Part shown: positions 49,041 through 56,706 of the stretch, piece by piece
Numbering within the stretch: position 1 is the stretch's first letter
Layout of the letters: each line of letters opens with the position of its first letter
From: Comamonas_C sp026954015
Lineage (GTDB): Bacteria > Pseudomonadota > Gammaproteobacteria > Burkholderiales > Burkholderiaceae_C
Length of the DNA: 64,000 nucleotides
Assembly: GCA_035063785.1 (NCBI GenBank)
Contig: JAPSFS010000002.1
Span: 1-64,000 of the forward strand
Direction of reading: 5' to 3'
Notes under the pieces: model-generated
Seen by the model: only the letters and a program-made list of their open reading frames with translations
Told to the model about the DNA's origin: nothing
Databases searched by the model: none
Made by a program: the position numbers and the translations under genes

Positions 49041-50519
49041 ATGAGTCAGAACGGCGGGGCGGAGACCCGGACGGGCGCCAACGGGGCGCCCCATGTCGAG
49101 CGCCGGCATACGCCGCGCGGGCGCATGGGGCTCAATCTCTTCTGGCGCACCTTCATCCTGCTGCTGCTGCTGCTCGTGGGCAGCATCCTCGCGTGGCTGC
49201 AGACGCTGCGCGCGCTCGAACTGGAGCCGCGCACGGTGCAGGCGGCGCAGCAGATCGCCTCGCTCGTGAATCTCAGCCGCGCGGCGCTCACGCATTCGGA
49301 TGCGATCGCACGCGTGGCACTCATCAAGGCCATGGCCGAGCAGGAGGGCGTGCGGCTGCTGCCGCGCGAGCCGGGAGACCGATTCGACCTGCTGGCACCC
49401 TCGGCACTCGGCCAGCGGCTGTCGGTGGAGCTCACGCAGCGCCTCGGGCCAGGCACCGTGGTCGCGAGCAGCGTGAACGGCACGAGTGGCCTGTGGGTGG
49501 GTTTCACGATCAACGGCGACCCGAACTGGCTGCTCATGGACAGCTCGCGCCTGACGGTGGCGGGCGGGCGCACCTGGCTCATCTGGCTCGCGACCGCGGT
49601 GGTGCTCTCGCTCGCGGGCGCGGCGGCGATCGCGCGGCTCATCAACCGGCCGCTCAAGCAGCTCTCGCTCGCGACCAACCGCGTGCGTCGGGGCGACTTT
49701 GCGGCCAGTGCGCTTGACGAGAGCGTGGCCACGAGCGAGGTACGCGAGGTCAACATCGGCTTCAACCGCATGGCGCAGATGCTTGCCAAGCTCGATCAGG
49801 ATCGCGCGGTGATGCTCGCGGGCATCTCGCACGACCTGCGCACGCCGCTGGCGCGGCTGCGGCTGGAGACCGAGATGAGCGTGAGCGACGAGATCGCGCG
49901 TGAGCACATGGTGGCGGACATCGTGCAGCTCGACGCCACGATAGACAAGTTTCTCGATTACGCGCGCCCGGACACGGTGGCGCTGGGCACCGTGAATCTG
50001 CGCGCGGTGGTCGCTTCGTGCGTCTACGCGGTGCGCGACGATGGGCAGATGCGCATCACGATGGAGATCGCACCCGATCTGTACGTGGTGGCCGACGAGG
50101 TGGAGCTTGCGCGGGTGGTCTCCAACTTGCTGGAAAACGCCCGCCGCTACGGCAAGACCGAAGCCACCGAAGTGACGGTGGTGGACATCAGCGCGCTGTG
50201 GCTCGATCCGTGGGTGTGCCTGACGCTGCGCGACCACGGCAGCGGGGTGCCGCCGGAGCAGTTGCCGCAGCTCACGCAGCCGTTTTACCGCGGCGACACT
50301 GCGCGTACCGCCGCCGCAGGCGCGGGGCTGGGGCTGTCGATCGTGGACAAGACGGTGCAGCGCATGGGCGGCGTGCTGGAGCTGTCCAATGCCCGCGAGG
50401 ATGGCCCCGGCCTCGTCGCGTGCGTCAAGTTGCACCGCTCCACCGAACTGCCGGACGGTGAGGATGCTCGCCAGCGGCTGCAGCGCCCGCTCGTCAAGCG
50501 CGAAGTGCGCGGCGCGTGA
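49041..50519 (+). CDS. envZ: EnvZ-type sensor histidine kinase
   Basis: A 492-residue inner-membrane sensor kinase paired with OmpR. The first helix is near residues 35-53, a periplasmic domain of about 120 residues follows, and a second helix is near 177-197. HAMP comes next (RPLKQLSLATNRVRRGDF), then the dimerisation domain with phospho-acceptor His264 (LAGISHDLRTPLARL). N, G1 and G2 boxes are NLLENARRYGKTE, LRDHGSGVPPE and GAGLGLSIVDK. The Pro/Arg-rich N-terminal extension is longer than in E. coli EnvZ. Confidence 0.9.
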   Translation: MSQNGGAETRTGANGAPHVERRHTPRGRMGLNLFWRTFILLLLLLVGSILAWLQTLRALELEPRTVQAAQQIASLVNLSRAALTHSDAIARVALIKAMAEQEGVRLLPREPGDRFDLLAPSALGQRLSVELTQRLGPGTVVASSVNGTSGLWVGFTINGDPNWLLMDSSRLTVAGGRTWLIWLATAVVLSLAGAAAIARLINRPLKQLSLATNRVRRGDFAASALDESVATSEVREVNIGFNRMAQMLAKLDQDRAVMLAGISHDLRTPLARLRLETEMSVSDEIAREHMVADIVQLDATIDKFLDYARPDTVALGTVNLRAVVASCVYAVRDDGQMRITMEIAPDLYVVADEVELARVVSNLLENARRYGKTEATEVTVVDISALWLDPWVCLTLRDHGSGVPPEQLPQLTQPFYRGDTARTAAAGAGLGLSIVDKTVQRMGGVLELSNAREDGPGLVACVKLHRSTELPDGEDARQRLQRPLVKREVRGA

Positions 50520-50526
50520 ACCCATG

Positions 50527-50550
50527 AAAAAGGCTTCCAACGGAAGCCTT
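50527..50550 (-). terminator. Intrinsic terminator of efp (possibly bidirectional)
   Basis: A 9-bp stem, AAGGCTTCC (50530-50538) with GGAAGCCTT (50542-50550), followed on the minus strand by Ts (As at 50527-50531). It sits between convergent envZ and efp. Confidence 0.85.
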
Positions 50551-50572
50551 GTGGGGGAAGAGCGGGGAGGGA

Positions 50573-51127
50573 TCAGACGCGCTTGCGGTATTCGCCGGTG
50601 CGCGTGTCGATTTCGACGCGGTCGCCCTGGCCCACGAAGAGCGGCACCGCGACCTCGAAGCCGGTCGCGATCTTTGCCGGCTTGAGCACCTTGCCCGAGG
50701 TGTCGCCCTTGACGGCGGGTTCGGTCCAGGTGATCTCGCGCTCCACGCTCGTGGGCAGTTCCACCGAGATCGCCTTGCCTTCGTAGAACACCACCTCGGC
50801 GGCCATGCCGTCTTCAAGGTAGTTGATCGCGTCGCCCATGTTGCCTGCTTCCACCTCGTACTGGTTGTACTCGGTGTCCATCCAGACGTACATCGGGTCG
50901 GCGAAGTAGGAGTAGGTGCAGTCCTTCTTGTCGAGGATGACGTTGTCCATCTTGTCGTCCGCGCGGAAGACGACCTCGGTGCCCATGTTGTTGAGCAGGC
51001 CCTTGAGCTTCATGCGCACGGTGGCGGCGCCACGGCCGCCGCGGGCGTATTCGGTCTTGAGCACGATCATCGGGTCTTTGCCCTGCATGATGACGTTGCC
51101 GGCACGGATTTCTTGAGCGATTTTCAT
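50573..51127 (-). CDS. efp: Elongation factor P, arginine type
   Basis: A 184-residue translation factor that rescues ribosomes stalled at polyproline. The N-terminal KOW-like domain carries YARGGRGAATVR, with Arg32 at the loop tip where other EF-Ps have lysine. This is the form that EarP modifies with rhamnose. The OB domains follow (CTYSYFADPMYVWMD, GDRVEIDTRTGEYRKRV). The earP gene is next upstream on the same strand, 145 bp away, confirming the modification system. Confidence 0.97.
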   Translation of the reverse strand: MKIAQEIRAGNVIMQGKDPMIVLKTEYARGGRGAATVRMKLKGLLNNMGTEVVFRADDKMDNVILDKKDCTYSYFADPMYVWMDTEYNQYEVEAGNMGDAINYLEDGMAAEVVFYEGKAISVELPTSVEREITWTEPAVKGDTSGKVLKPAKIATGFEVAVPLFVGQGDRVEIDTRTGEYRKRV

Positions 51128-51272
51128 GGCTGACTGGGGTTTCACGGGTGGTGCCGCTCCCTGGTTCGGGGCGGATGGCGCCGCTGGCGGGGCCTTCCAA
51201 CCCCGAGGCAGCGAGGCCGGCGGGGGCGCATGCAAGACACGCTGGCGTGCCGAATGCGCAAAGACGCCGATT

Positions 51273-52370
51273 CTAGCTTTTTTCCCGCACGAAGCGAACC
51301 AGTTGGGTGGTGAGGTCTTCCTGCGCGAGCAGCCGGGCGCGCGCGCGGCGCACGCAGGCGCGCCACGCGGTGAGCTCGGTGGCGTCGGGAATCGGCACGC
51401 TGGCGGGGGGCGCGATGCCGTTGCAGGCATGGTGCGCGCGGCGCAGCGAGGGTGGCGCCTGCAGCCAGTCGAGGAAGGCATCGAGCTTGGCGTGGTGCGC
51501 ATCGTCATCTTGCGGATAGATGTGCCAGAGCAGCGCCTGCCCTGCCCAGAGTGCGCGCACGAGCGAGTCTTCGCCGCGCACGACATTCAGGTCGCAGGCC
51601 CAGAGCAGTTCGTCGAACGCGCTCTGGGGGCGTGCGTCGATATATGAAACCGATAGCTGCTCGCGATTGTCCAGTATGGCTTTGCAGCCATTTTTGTTCA
51701 CATTTTCCAGTTCCCAGCGATGCACGAGCGCGCTGGCCTGCCCCGGCGTCACGAGCAGGTGGGCGCGCGGCACCGCCGCGAGCGCGTCGAGCCACGGCGT
51801 GAGCGCCGGGCGGTCGTAGCAGAAGAGGGTCACGACGGGTTCGTGCGCAGCAACGCCCCGTCGCGCGCGCCACGTGCGCCGGTCAAAGCGCTGCTGGCGC
51901 ATGAGCAGGTCAGGTTCGCGCAACAGCCCGCCAGTGCGTTCGGTGAACCCGGGGTAGAAGTACCAGCGCGTGAGCCCCGCGCCCGGCCCGCTCGAAATCG
52001 GCGACGGCAGGCGGTGGCAGCGTTGCACGTAGCGCTCGGCGCTCAGGTATTCGAGGTTGACCCAGATGGGTGCTCGCGTTCGCGCGTGCGCCGCATCCGC
52101 GATGGCCGCCACGAACGCGGGGGGCAGATCGCAGCCGAAGGTTTCGACGACCACGTCGCCCGGCCCGCCGGGTGGCGCGTCCACGGGCCAGGGCAGCACC
52201 TGCACGCCGGGGCAGCCCGTGGGCGCCATCCAGGCGAGCGCGCTCGCGTCATCCGCCCACAGCCGCACCCGTTCGCCGCGCGCGGCGAGATCGGCGGCCA
52301 GGCGCCAGCACACGCCGATGTCGCCCCAGTTGTCGACGACGTGACAAAAGATGTCCCAGCGCAGGCCCAT
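51273..52370 (-). CDS. earP: EF-P arginine rhamnosyltransferase EarP
   Basis: A 365-residue GT-B-type glycosyltransferase that adds rhamnose from dTDP-rhamnose to Arg32 of EF-P. WDIFCHVVDNWGDIGVCWRL contains the catalytic Asp region (NWGDIGV), YFYPGFTERTGGLLRE follows, and LLWACDLNVVRGEDSLVRA is the C-terminal signature, with WHIYPQ binding the nucleotide sugar. Residues about 222-242 are encoded by repeat copy I, just before the conserved C-terminal block. The start at 52370 is chosen because the family begins MxLxWDIFC. Confidence 0.93.
   Translation of the reverse strand: MGLRWDIFCHVVDNWGDIGVCWRLAADLAARGERVRLWADDASALAWMAPTGCPGVQVLPWPVDAPPGGPGDVVVETFGCDLPPAFVAAIADAAHARTRAPIWVNLEYLSAERYVQRCHRLPSPISSGPGAGLTRWYFYPGFTERTGGLLREPDLLMRQQRFDRRTWRARRGVAAHEPVVTLFCYDRPALTPWLDALAAVPRAHLLVTPGQASALVHRWELENVNKNGCKAILDNREQLSVSYIDARPQSAFDELLWACDLNVVRGEDSLVRALWAGQALLWHIYPQDDDAHHAKLDAFLDWLQAPPSLRRAHHACNGIAPPASVPIPDATELTAWRACVRRARARLLAQEDLTTQLVRFVREKS
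51645..51706 (-). repeat. Interspersed repeat copy I, inside earP
   Basis: On the minus strand: GTGAACAAAAATGGCTGCAA, AGCCATACTGGACAATCGCG and AGCAGCTATCGG. The A-rich left end, GGCT and GCAGCTAT match the element throughout. It encodes about VNKNGCKAILDNREQLSVSY in earP without breaking the frame. Confidence 0.75.
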
Positions 52371-52415
52371 GGGCGCGATGGTAAGGTTTCGGGCGTCCAA
52401 TCTGACGCAGGCAGG

Positions 52416-53633
52416 ATGCAGATGCAGGAGCGCAAGCAGGAAACGCCGCTACCACTGGCCGGGGTGCGCGTGGTCGAAATGGGGCAGTTGATCGCCGGGC
52501 CGTTCTGTGGCAAGACGCTGGGCGATTTTGGCGCCGAGGTGCTCAAGATCGAGGCGACCGGCACGGGCGACCCGCTGCGCAACTGGCGCCTGCTCAAGCA
52601 AGGCACCTCGGTGTGGTGGCAGGTGCAGTCGCGCAACAAGCGCTCGCTGGCGCTGGACCTGCGCCAGGCCGAGGCGCAGGAGATCGCGTGCCGTCTGATC
52701 GCCGAAGCCGACGTGCTGGTCGAGAACTTTCGCCCCGGCACGCTCGAAAGCTGGGGCATGGCGCCCGAGGCACTGCGCGCGCTCAACCCCGGCCTCGTCA
52801 TTCTGCGCATCTCGGGCTACGGCCAGACGGGGCCCTACCGCGACCTGCCGGGGTTCGGTTTGATCGGCGAGGCCATGGGAGGGCTGCGCCACCTCAGCGC
52901 CGAGCCGGGCCGCGTGCCGGTGCGCGTGGGCGTCTCGATCGGCGACACGCTCGCGGCGCTGCACGGCACCATAGGCGTGCTGATGGCGCTGTACCACCGC
53001 AAGGTGCACGGCGGGCCGGGGCAGGTGATCGACGTGGCGCTCTACGAGGCGGTGTTCAACTGCATGGAGAGCCTGATCCCCGAGTACGACGCCTTCGGCG
53101 TGGTGCGCCAGCCCGGCGGCAGCGCGCTGCCCGGCATCGCGCCGAGCAACGCCTACCCGTGCGCGGATGGCTGGGTGCTGGTCGCGGGCAACGGCGACAG
53201 CATCTTCAGGCGCCTGATGACTGCGATCGGTCGCGAAGACCTCGGTGGCGCTCCCGATCTGGCGCACAACGCCGGGCGCGTGGCGCGCGTGGCGGAAATC
53301 GACGGCGCCATCGCCGACTGGACGCGCACGCGCTCGGTGGACGCGGTGGTGCAGGCCATGGCCGCCGCGCGCGTGCCCGCGGGCAAGGTCTATACCGCCA
53401 GGGACATCGCCGAAGACCCGCATTACGCCGCGCGCGAGATGCTGCTCACCCAACACACGCGCGACGGCTACGACGTGCGGGTGCCGGGCATCGTGCCCAA
53501 GCTCTCGGCTACGCCGGGGCGCGTGCGTGCGAGCGCCCCGCATCTGGGTGACGACACCGATGCGGTGCTGGCCGGGATCGGCATCACGCCCGAGCAGATC
53601 GCCGCGCTGCGCGAACGCGGCATCGTGCAGTAG
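52416..53633 (+). CDS. CaiB/BaiF-family CoA-transferase
   Basis: A 405-residue class III CoA-transferase that exchanges CoA between acyl groups through an aspartyl-CoA intermediate. MGQLIAGPFCGKTLGDFGAE and VLKIEATGTGDPLRNW form the N-terminal CoA-binding segment. VENFRPGTLESWGM and RISGYGQTGPYRDLPGF are conserved, and Asp177 in VSIGDTLAALHG is the likely catalytic residue. It is divergent from earP with 45 bp between them. The acyl substrate is unknown. Confidence 0.87.
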   Translation: MQMQERKQETPLPLAGVRVVEMGQLIAGPFCGKTLGDFGAEVLKIEATGTGDPLRNWRLLKQGTSVWWQVQSRNKRSLALDLRQAEAQEIACRLIAEADVLVENFRPGTLESWGMAPEALRALNPGLVILRISGYGQTGPYRDLPGFGLIGEAMGGLRHLSAEPGRVPVRVGVSIGDTLAALHGTIGVLMALYHRKVHGGPGQVIDVALYEAVFNCMESLIPEYDAFGVVRQPGGSALPGIAPSNAYPCADGWVLVAGNGDSIFRRLMTAIGREDLGGAPDLAHNAGRVARVAEIDGAIADWTRTRSVDAVVQAMAAARVPAGKVYTARDIAEDPHYAAREMLLTQHTRDGYDVRVPGIVPKLSATPGRVRASAPHLGDDTDAVLAGIGITPEQIAALRERGIVQ

Positions 53634-53670
53634 GGCGCCGCCCGGCGTATACCTGCTCAAGGAGTTGCTC

Positions 53671-54039
53671 ATGCGCAACCGCATTTCCCGACGCGCCGCC
53701 ATGCGCCGCGTCGTGGTCGGCGCACTCGCCGGCGAGGCTTTGGTGGCCGCTGCGGCCACGCCGGACTTCACTATCGTCGCGCCCGGGAACAAGGCGGTGC
53801 TCACGAGCCCCGTGCTGCTGCGCATGAGCGTGGTGGACGCCGAAATCGGTCTGCCCCGGGACGGGCGCTACCACCTGCATTTCTCCGTCGATGGGGGCGA
53901 GGAGGTGGCTGTGTACCACCTGCGGGACTACTCGCTGAAGCTCTCGCCCGGCATGCACGTGATCGCGGTCGAGATCGCCGGCCCCAGCCACCGCGCGCTC
54001 GGGCCGCCCAAGCGCGTGGCCTTCATGGTGCGCGAGTGA
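53671..54039 (+). CDS. Small exported protein with Ig-like fold, unknown function
   Basis: A 122-residue protein not recognised by name. It begins MRNRISRRAAMRR and then a hydrophobic stretch ending in AAAAT, which resembles a Tat-type or positively charged signal peptide, so it is probably periplasmic. The rest is beta-rich (FTIVAPGNKAVLTSPVLLRM, HLHFSVDGGEEVAVYHLRDY), like a small Ig-like or DUF4399-type domain. AAGGAG precedes its ATG. Its stop overlaps the GTG start of a cytochrome b gene, so both are translated together; it could be a periplasmic partner of that cytochrome. Confidence 0.65.
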   Translation: MRNRISRRAAMRRVVVGALAGEALVAAAATPDFTIVAPGNKAVLTSPVLLRMSVVDAEIGLPRDGRYHLHFSVDGGEEVAVYHLRDYSLKLSPGMHVIAVEIAGPSHRALGPPKRVAFMVRE

Positions 54040-54719
54040 CGCAGGGTGCGCCCGCGCGGGTGCTGCGGCACACGCTGGCCGCGCGCCTGCTCCACGGTGC
54101 CGCCGTGCTCGCGGTCGCGCTGCTGCTGCCCACGGGGTTGGCGCTCGGCGAGATGCTGCCGCCCGGCTGGGTGGCGCGGCTTGGCGGGCACGCGGCGGCG
54201 AGCGTGGGCCACGACCTGCTGGGCCTGGGCTTCGTCGGCTTGGCCGCGTTGGTCCTCGTGGTCGGTCACCGAGGCGCGGGCATGCTGCTGCGGGAGCTGG
54301 GCCAGGTGCGGCGCGCGGATGTCGTCTGGCTGGGTGCCTTCCTGCGCGATGGCGCAGGGCGGCGCCCGCCGCGGGCGTGGCACGCGGCGCGCCTTGATCC
54401 CTTGCAGCGCTGGGTGATTGCCGTCGTGCTGGCCGCGCTCGCAGCGCTGGCCGTGAGCGGCGTCGTGCTGTACTTCGCGCCGGCGCACTGGCGCTGGGTG
54501 TTCGTCGTGGCCGTGAGGGCGCATGCGTTGGCGGGCTGCGTGCTGATGCTCGCGCTGCTCGTGCACGCAATTGCGGGCCTGGGCGTGCTGCCGACGCACC
54601 GCGGCGTTGCGCGCAGCATGTTCGGCGACGGCACTGTCCCCCTGGCCACGGCGCGGCGGCTTTGGCCGGGATGGACCACGTCGCGCGTGGCGCGGCATCC
54701 ACCCGACACCGAGCGCTGA
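54036..54719 (+). CDS. Cytochrome b561-type membrane protein
   Basis: A 227-residue membrane protein with four helices and paired histidines (LLHGAAVL, VGHDLLGLG, VRAHALAGC and LLVHAIAGL), as in di-heme cytochrome b subunits of formate dehydrogenase gamma or b561 type. Such proteins carry electrons across or into the membrane. The start is GTG at 54036, overlapping the previous stop codon (GTGA). The redox partner may be the small exported protein upstream or an unlinked enzyme. Confidence 0.75.
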   Translation: MTQGAPARVLRHTLAARLLHGAAVLAVALLLPTGLALGEMLPPGWVARLGGHAAASVGHDLLGLGFVGLAALVLVVGHRGAGMLLRELGQVRRADVVWLGAFLRDGAGRRPPRAWHAARLDPLQRWVIAVVLAALAALAVSGVVLYFAPAHWRWVFVVAVRAHALAGCVLMLALLVHAIAGLGVLPTHRGVARSMFGDGTVPLATARRLWPGWTTSRVARHPPDTER

Positions 54720-54787
54720 GGGCGCGGCGTCACTTTGGTGGCGCGGTGGCTCGGGGGTGGCCGCGTGATGGGGCTTGCAAGTCGCAA

Positions 54788-54823
54788 AAAGAAAAGCGCG
54801 CTACTGTTTACGTAGTGCGCTTT
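54788..54823 (-). terminator. Terminator of the tRNA-Thr transcript
   Basis: Stem AAAGCGCGCTAC (54793-54804) with GTAGTGCGCTTT (54812-54823), one G-T pair, 7-nt loop, followed on the minus strand by a T-rich tract. It starts 11 bp past the tRNA 3' end. Confidence 0.8.
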
Positions 54824-54833
54824 CTTTCTTGCG

Positions 54834-54909
54834 TGGTGCCGGAGAGAGGAATCGAACCCCCGACCTTCTCATTACGAATGAGCTGCTCTACCGACTGAGC
54901 TACTCCGGC
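54834..54909 (-). tRNA. tRNA-Thr (anticodon CGT)
   Basis: A full cloverleaf on the minus strand: acceptor GCCGGAG with CTCCGGC, D-arm GCTCAGTCGGTAGAGC, anticodon loop TTCGTAA (CGT), T-arm with GGTTCGATTCC, and encoded CCA. The outermost anticodon-stem pair (27-43) is a G-A mismatch. It reads ACG codons. Confidence 0.94.
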
Positions 54910-54954
54910 CAAGCCCGCAATTATAGAGGGTGCTGCCGGACGGTTCGTGCCCGT

Positions 54955-55644
54955 TCAGTGCCCCGGCAGGCTGAGGATGAGGCCGCGCACGCCCTCCCAG
55001 ATGATCTGCACGCCCACGGCCAGCAGCAGGAAGGCCATGAGGCGCAGGAACACGAGCTGGCCCACCTCGCCGAGCTTGCGCAGCAGCGCGGTGGCGTAGC
55101 GGTAGGTGAGCGCGACCACGGTGCCCACGAGCACCATGCCCATGAGCGCGCCCGTGAGGCTGGCGAGCGTTTCGGTGATGCGTGGGCTGTGCAGGCTCGC
55201 GCCCACGGCAATCGCGGCGGCGAGCGAGCCGGGGCCGCAGGTGATGGGGAACGACAGCGGGTAGAAGGCTTCGCGGCGCGCGTTCTGGCGCGTGAGCGTT
55301 TGCGCCATCTGCGTGGTTTCGTCGTGCGCCGGTTCCTGCGTGTTGAGCATGAGCCAGGCGTTGTACGCGACGATGATGCCGCCCGCCACGCGCACCACGG
55401 GCAGCGAGATGCCGAAGAAATCCAGCACGAGCGAGCCCAGCACCGTGGTGGTCGCGAGCAGCAGCGTGACGTATTTGCCGACGGTGGTGGCCAGGCGGTG
55501 GCGCTCGCGGTCGCCCATGCCCTGCGTCCAGGCGACGAAGATCGGCGCGGTGGCGAGCGGGTTGATGATGGGCAGCACGGCCGCGACGGCGAAGAGCAGG
55601 CTCTTGCCAAGCGCGACCACGAGCACGGGCAGCGTGAGTTCCAT
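54955..55644 (-). CDS. MarC family membrane protein
   Basis: A 229-residue, six-helix membrane protein of the MarC/NAAT family. The diagnostic segments are AVLPIINPLATAPIFVAW, YPLSFPITCGPGSLAAAI and LRLMAFLLLAVGVQIIWEGV. The physiological role of MarC is not established (it was wrongly linked to antibiotic resistance); some relatives transport neutral amino acids. It follows fbp by 40 bp on the same strand and may be co-transcribed with pepN and fbp. Confidence 0.9.
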   Translation of the reverse strand: MELTLPVLVVALGKSLLFAVAAVLPIINPLATAPIFVAWTQGMGDRERHRLATTVGKYVTLLLATTTVLGSLVLDFFGISLPVVRVAGGIIVAYNAWLMLNTQEPAHDETTQMAQTLTRQNARREAFYPLSFPITCGPGSLAAAIAVGASLHSPRITETLASLTGALMGMVLVGTVVALTYRYATALLRKLGEVGQLVFLRLMAFLLLAVGVQIIWEGVRGLILSLPGH

Positions 55645-55684
55645 GGCGGGGTGGGGCGCGCCCGGGGCCGCGGGCGCCCCGGCT

Positions 55685-56695
55685 TCAGCCCTCGGTGTGG
55701 TAGCGCGTCACGCGCTCGACCTCGTTCTTCGAACCGAGGATGACGCTCACGCGCTGGTGCAGTTGGGTAGGCTGGATGTCGAGGATGCGCTGGCGGCCAT
55801 TCGTTGCCGCGCCGCCCGCTTGCTCGACGAGCCAGCCCATGGGGTTGGCCTCGTACATGAGGCGCAGCTTGCCGGGTTTGGCGGGTTCGCGCTTGTCCCA
55901 GGGGTACAGGAAGACGCCGCCGCGCGAGAGGATGCGGTGCACGTCGGCGACCATGCTCGCGATCCAGCGCATGTTGAAGTCCTTGCCGCGCGGGCCTTCG
56001 CGGCCGGCCAGGCATTCGTCGATGTAGCGGCGCACCGGCGCGTCCCAGTGGCGCATGTTGCTCATGTTGATGGCGAATTCCTGCGTGTCCTCGGGGATGC
56101 GCACGTCCTCGCGGATGAGCACGAAGGAGCCCTGCTCGCGGTCGAGCGTGAACATGGCGACGCCGTCGCCCACGGTGAGCACCAGCGTGGTCTGTGGGCC
56201 ATAGACGCAGTAGCCCGCGGCGACCTGGCGGTTGCCGGGCTGCAGGAAGTCGTCGTCGTGCACGCCGGGGTGGCCCTCGGGCTTCTTCATCACGCTGAAG
56301 ATGGTGCCGATGGAGACGTTCACGTCGATGTTGGAGGAGCCGTCGAGCGGGTCGAACATCAGCAGGTATTCGCCCTGGGGGTAGCGGTTGGGCACGACGT
56401 AGATGCCCTCCATCTCCTCGCTGGCCATGGCGGCGAGGTGCCCGCCCCATTCGTTGGCCTCGATCAGCGTTTCGTTGGCGATGATGTCCAGCTTCTTCTG
56501 CATTTCGCCCTGCACGTTTTCGGTGCCGGCGCTGCCCATGACGTCGCCCAGCTCGCCCTTGTTCACGGCGAAGCTGATGCGCTTGCAGGCGCGCGCCACG
56601 ACTTCGAGCAGCAGGCGCAGCTCGGACGGGATGTGCCCGTGCACGCGCTGCTGCTCGACGAGGTAGCGCGTGAGGCTGATGCGGTGGTCGGCCAT
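55685..56695 (-). CDS. fbp: Fructose-1,6-bisphosphatase, class I
   Basis: A 336-residue gluconeogenic phosphatase converting fructose-1,6-bisphosphate to fructose 6-phosphate with magnesium. MFDPLDGSSNIDVNVSIGTI is the metal-binding signature, VYGPQTTLVLTVG follows, and the substrate site GGVFLYPWDKREPAKPGKLR is intact. The start at 56695 lies 11 bp after pepN on the same strand. Closely related enzymes serve the Calvin cycle, but no rubisco genes are here. Confidence 0.97.
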   Translation of the reverse strand: MADHRISLTRYLVEQQRVHGHIPSELRLLLEVVARACKRISFAVNKGELGDVMGSAGTENVQGEMQKKLDIIANETLIEANEWGGHLAAMASEEMEGIYVVPNRYPQGEYLLMFDPLDGSSNIDVNVSIGTIFSVMKKPEGHPGVHDDDFLQPGNRQVAAGYCVYGPQTTLVLTVGDGVAMFTLDREQGSFVLIREDVRIPEDTQEFAINMSNMRHWDAPVRRYIDECLAGREGPRGKDFNMRWIASMVADVHRILSRGGVFLYPWDKREPAKPGKLRLMYEANPMGWLVEQAGGAATNGRQRILDIQPTQLHQRVSVILGSKNEVERVTRYHTEG

Positions 56696-56706
56696 GGTCA
56701 GTCCTT

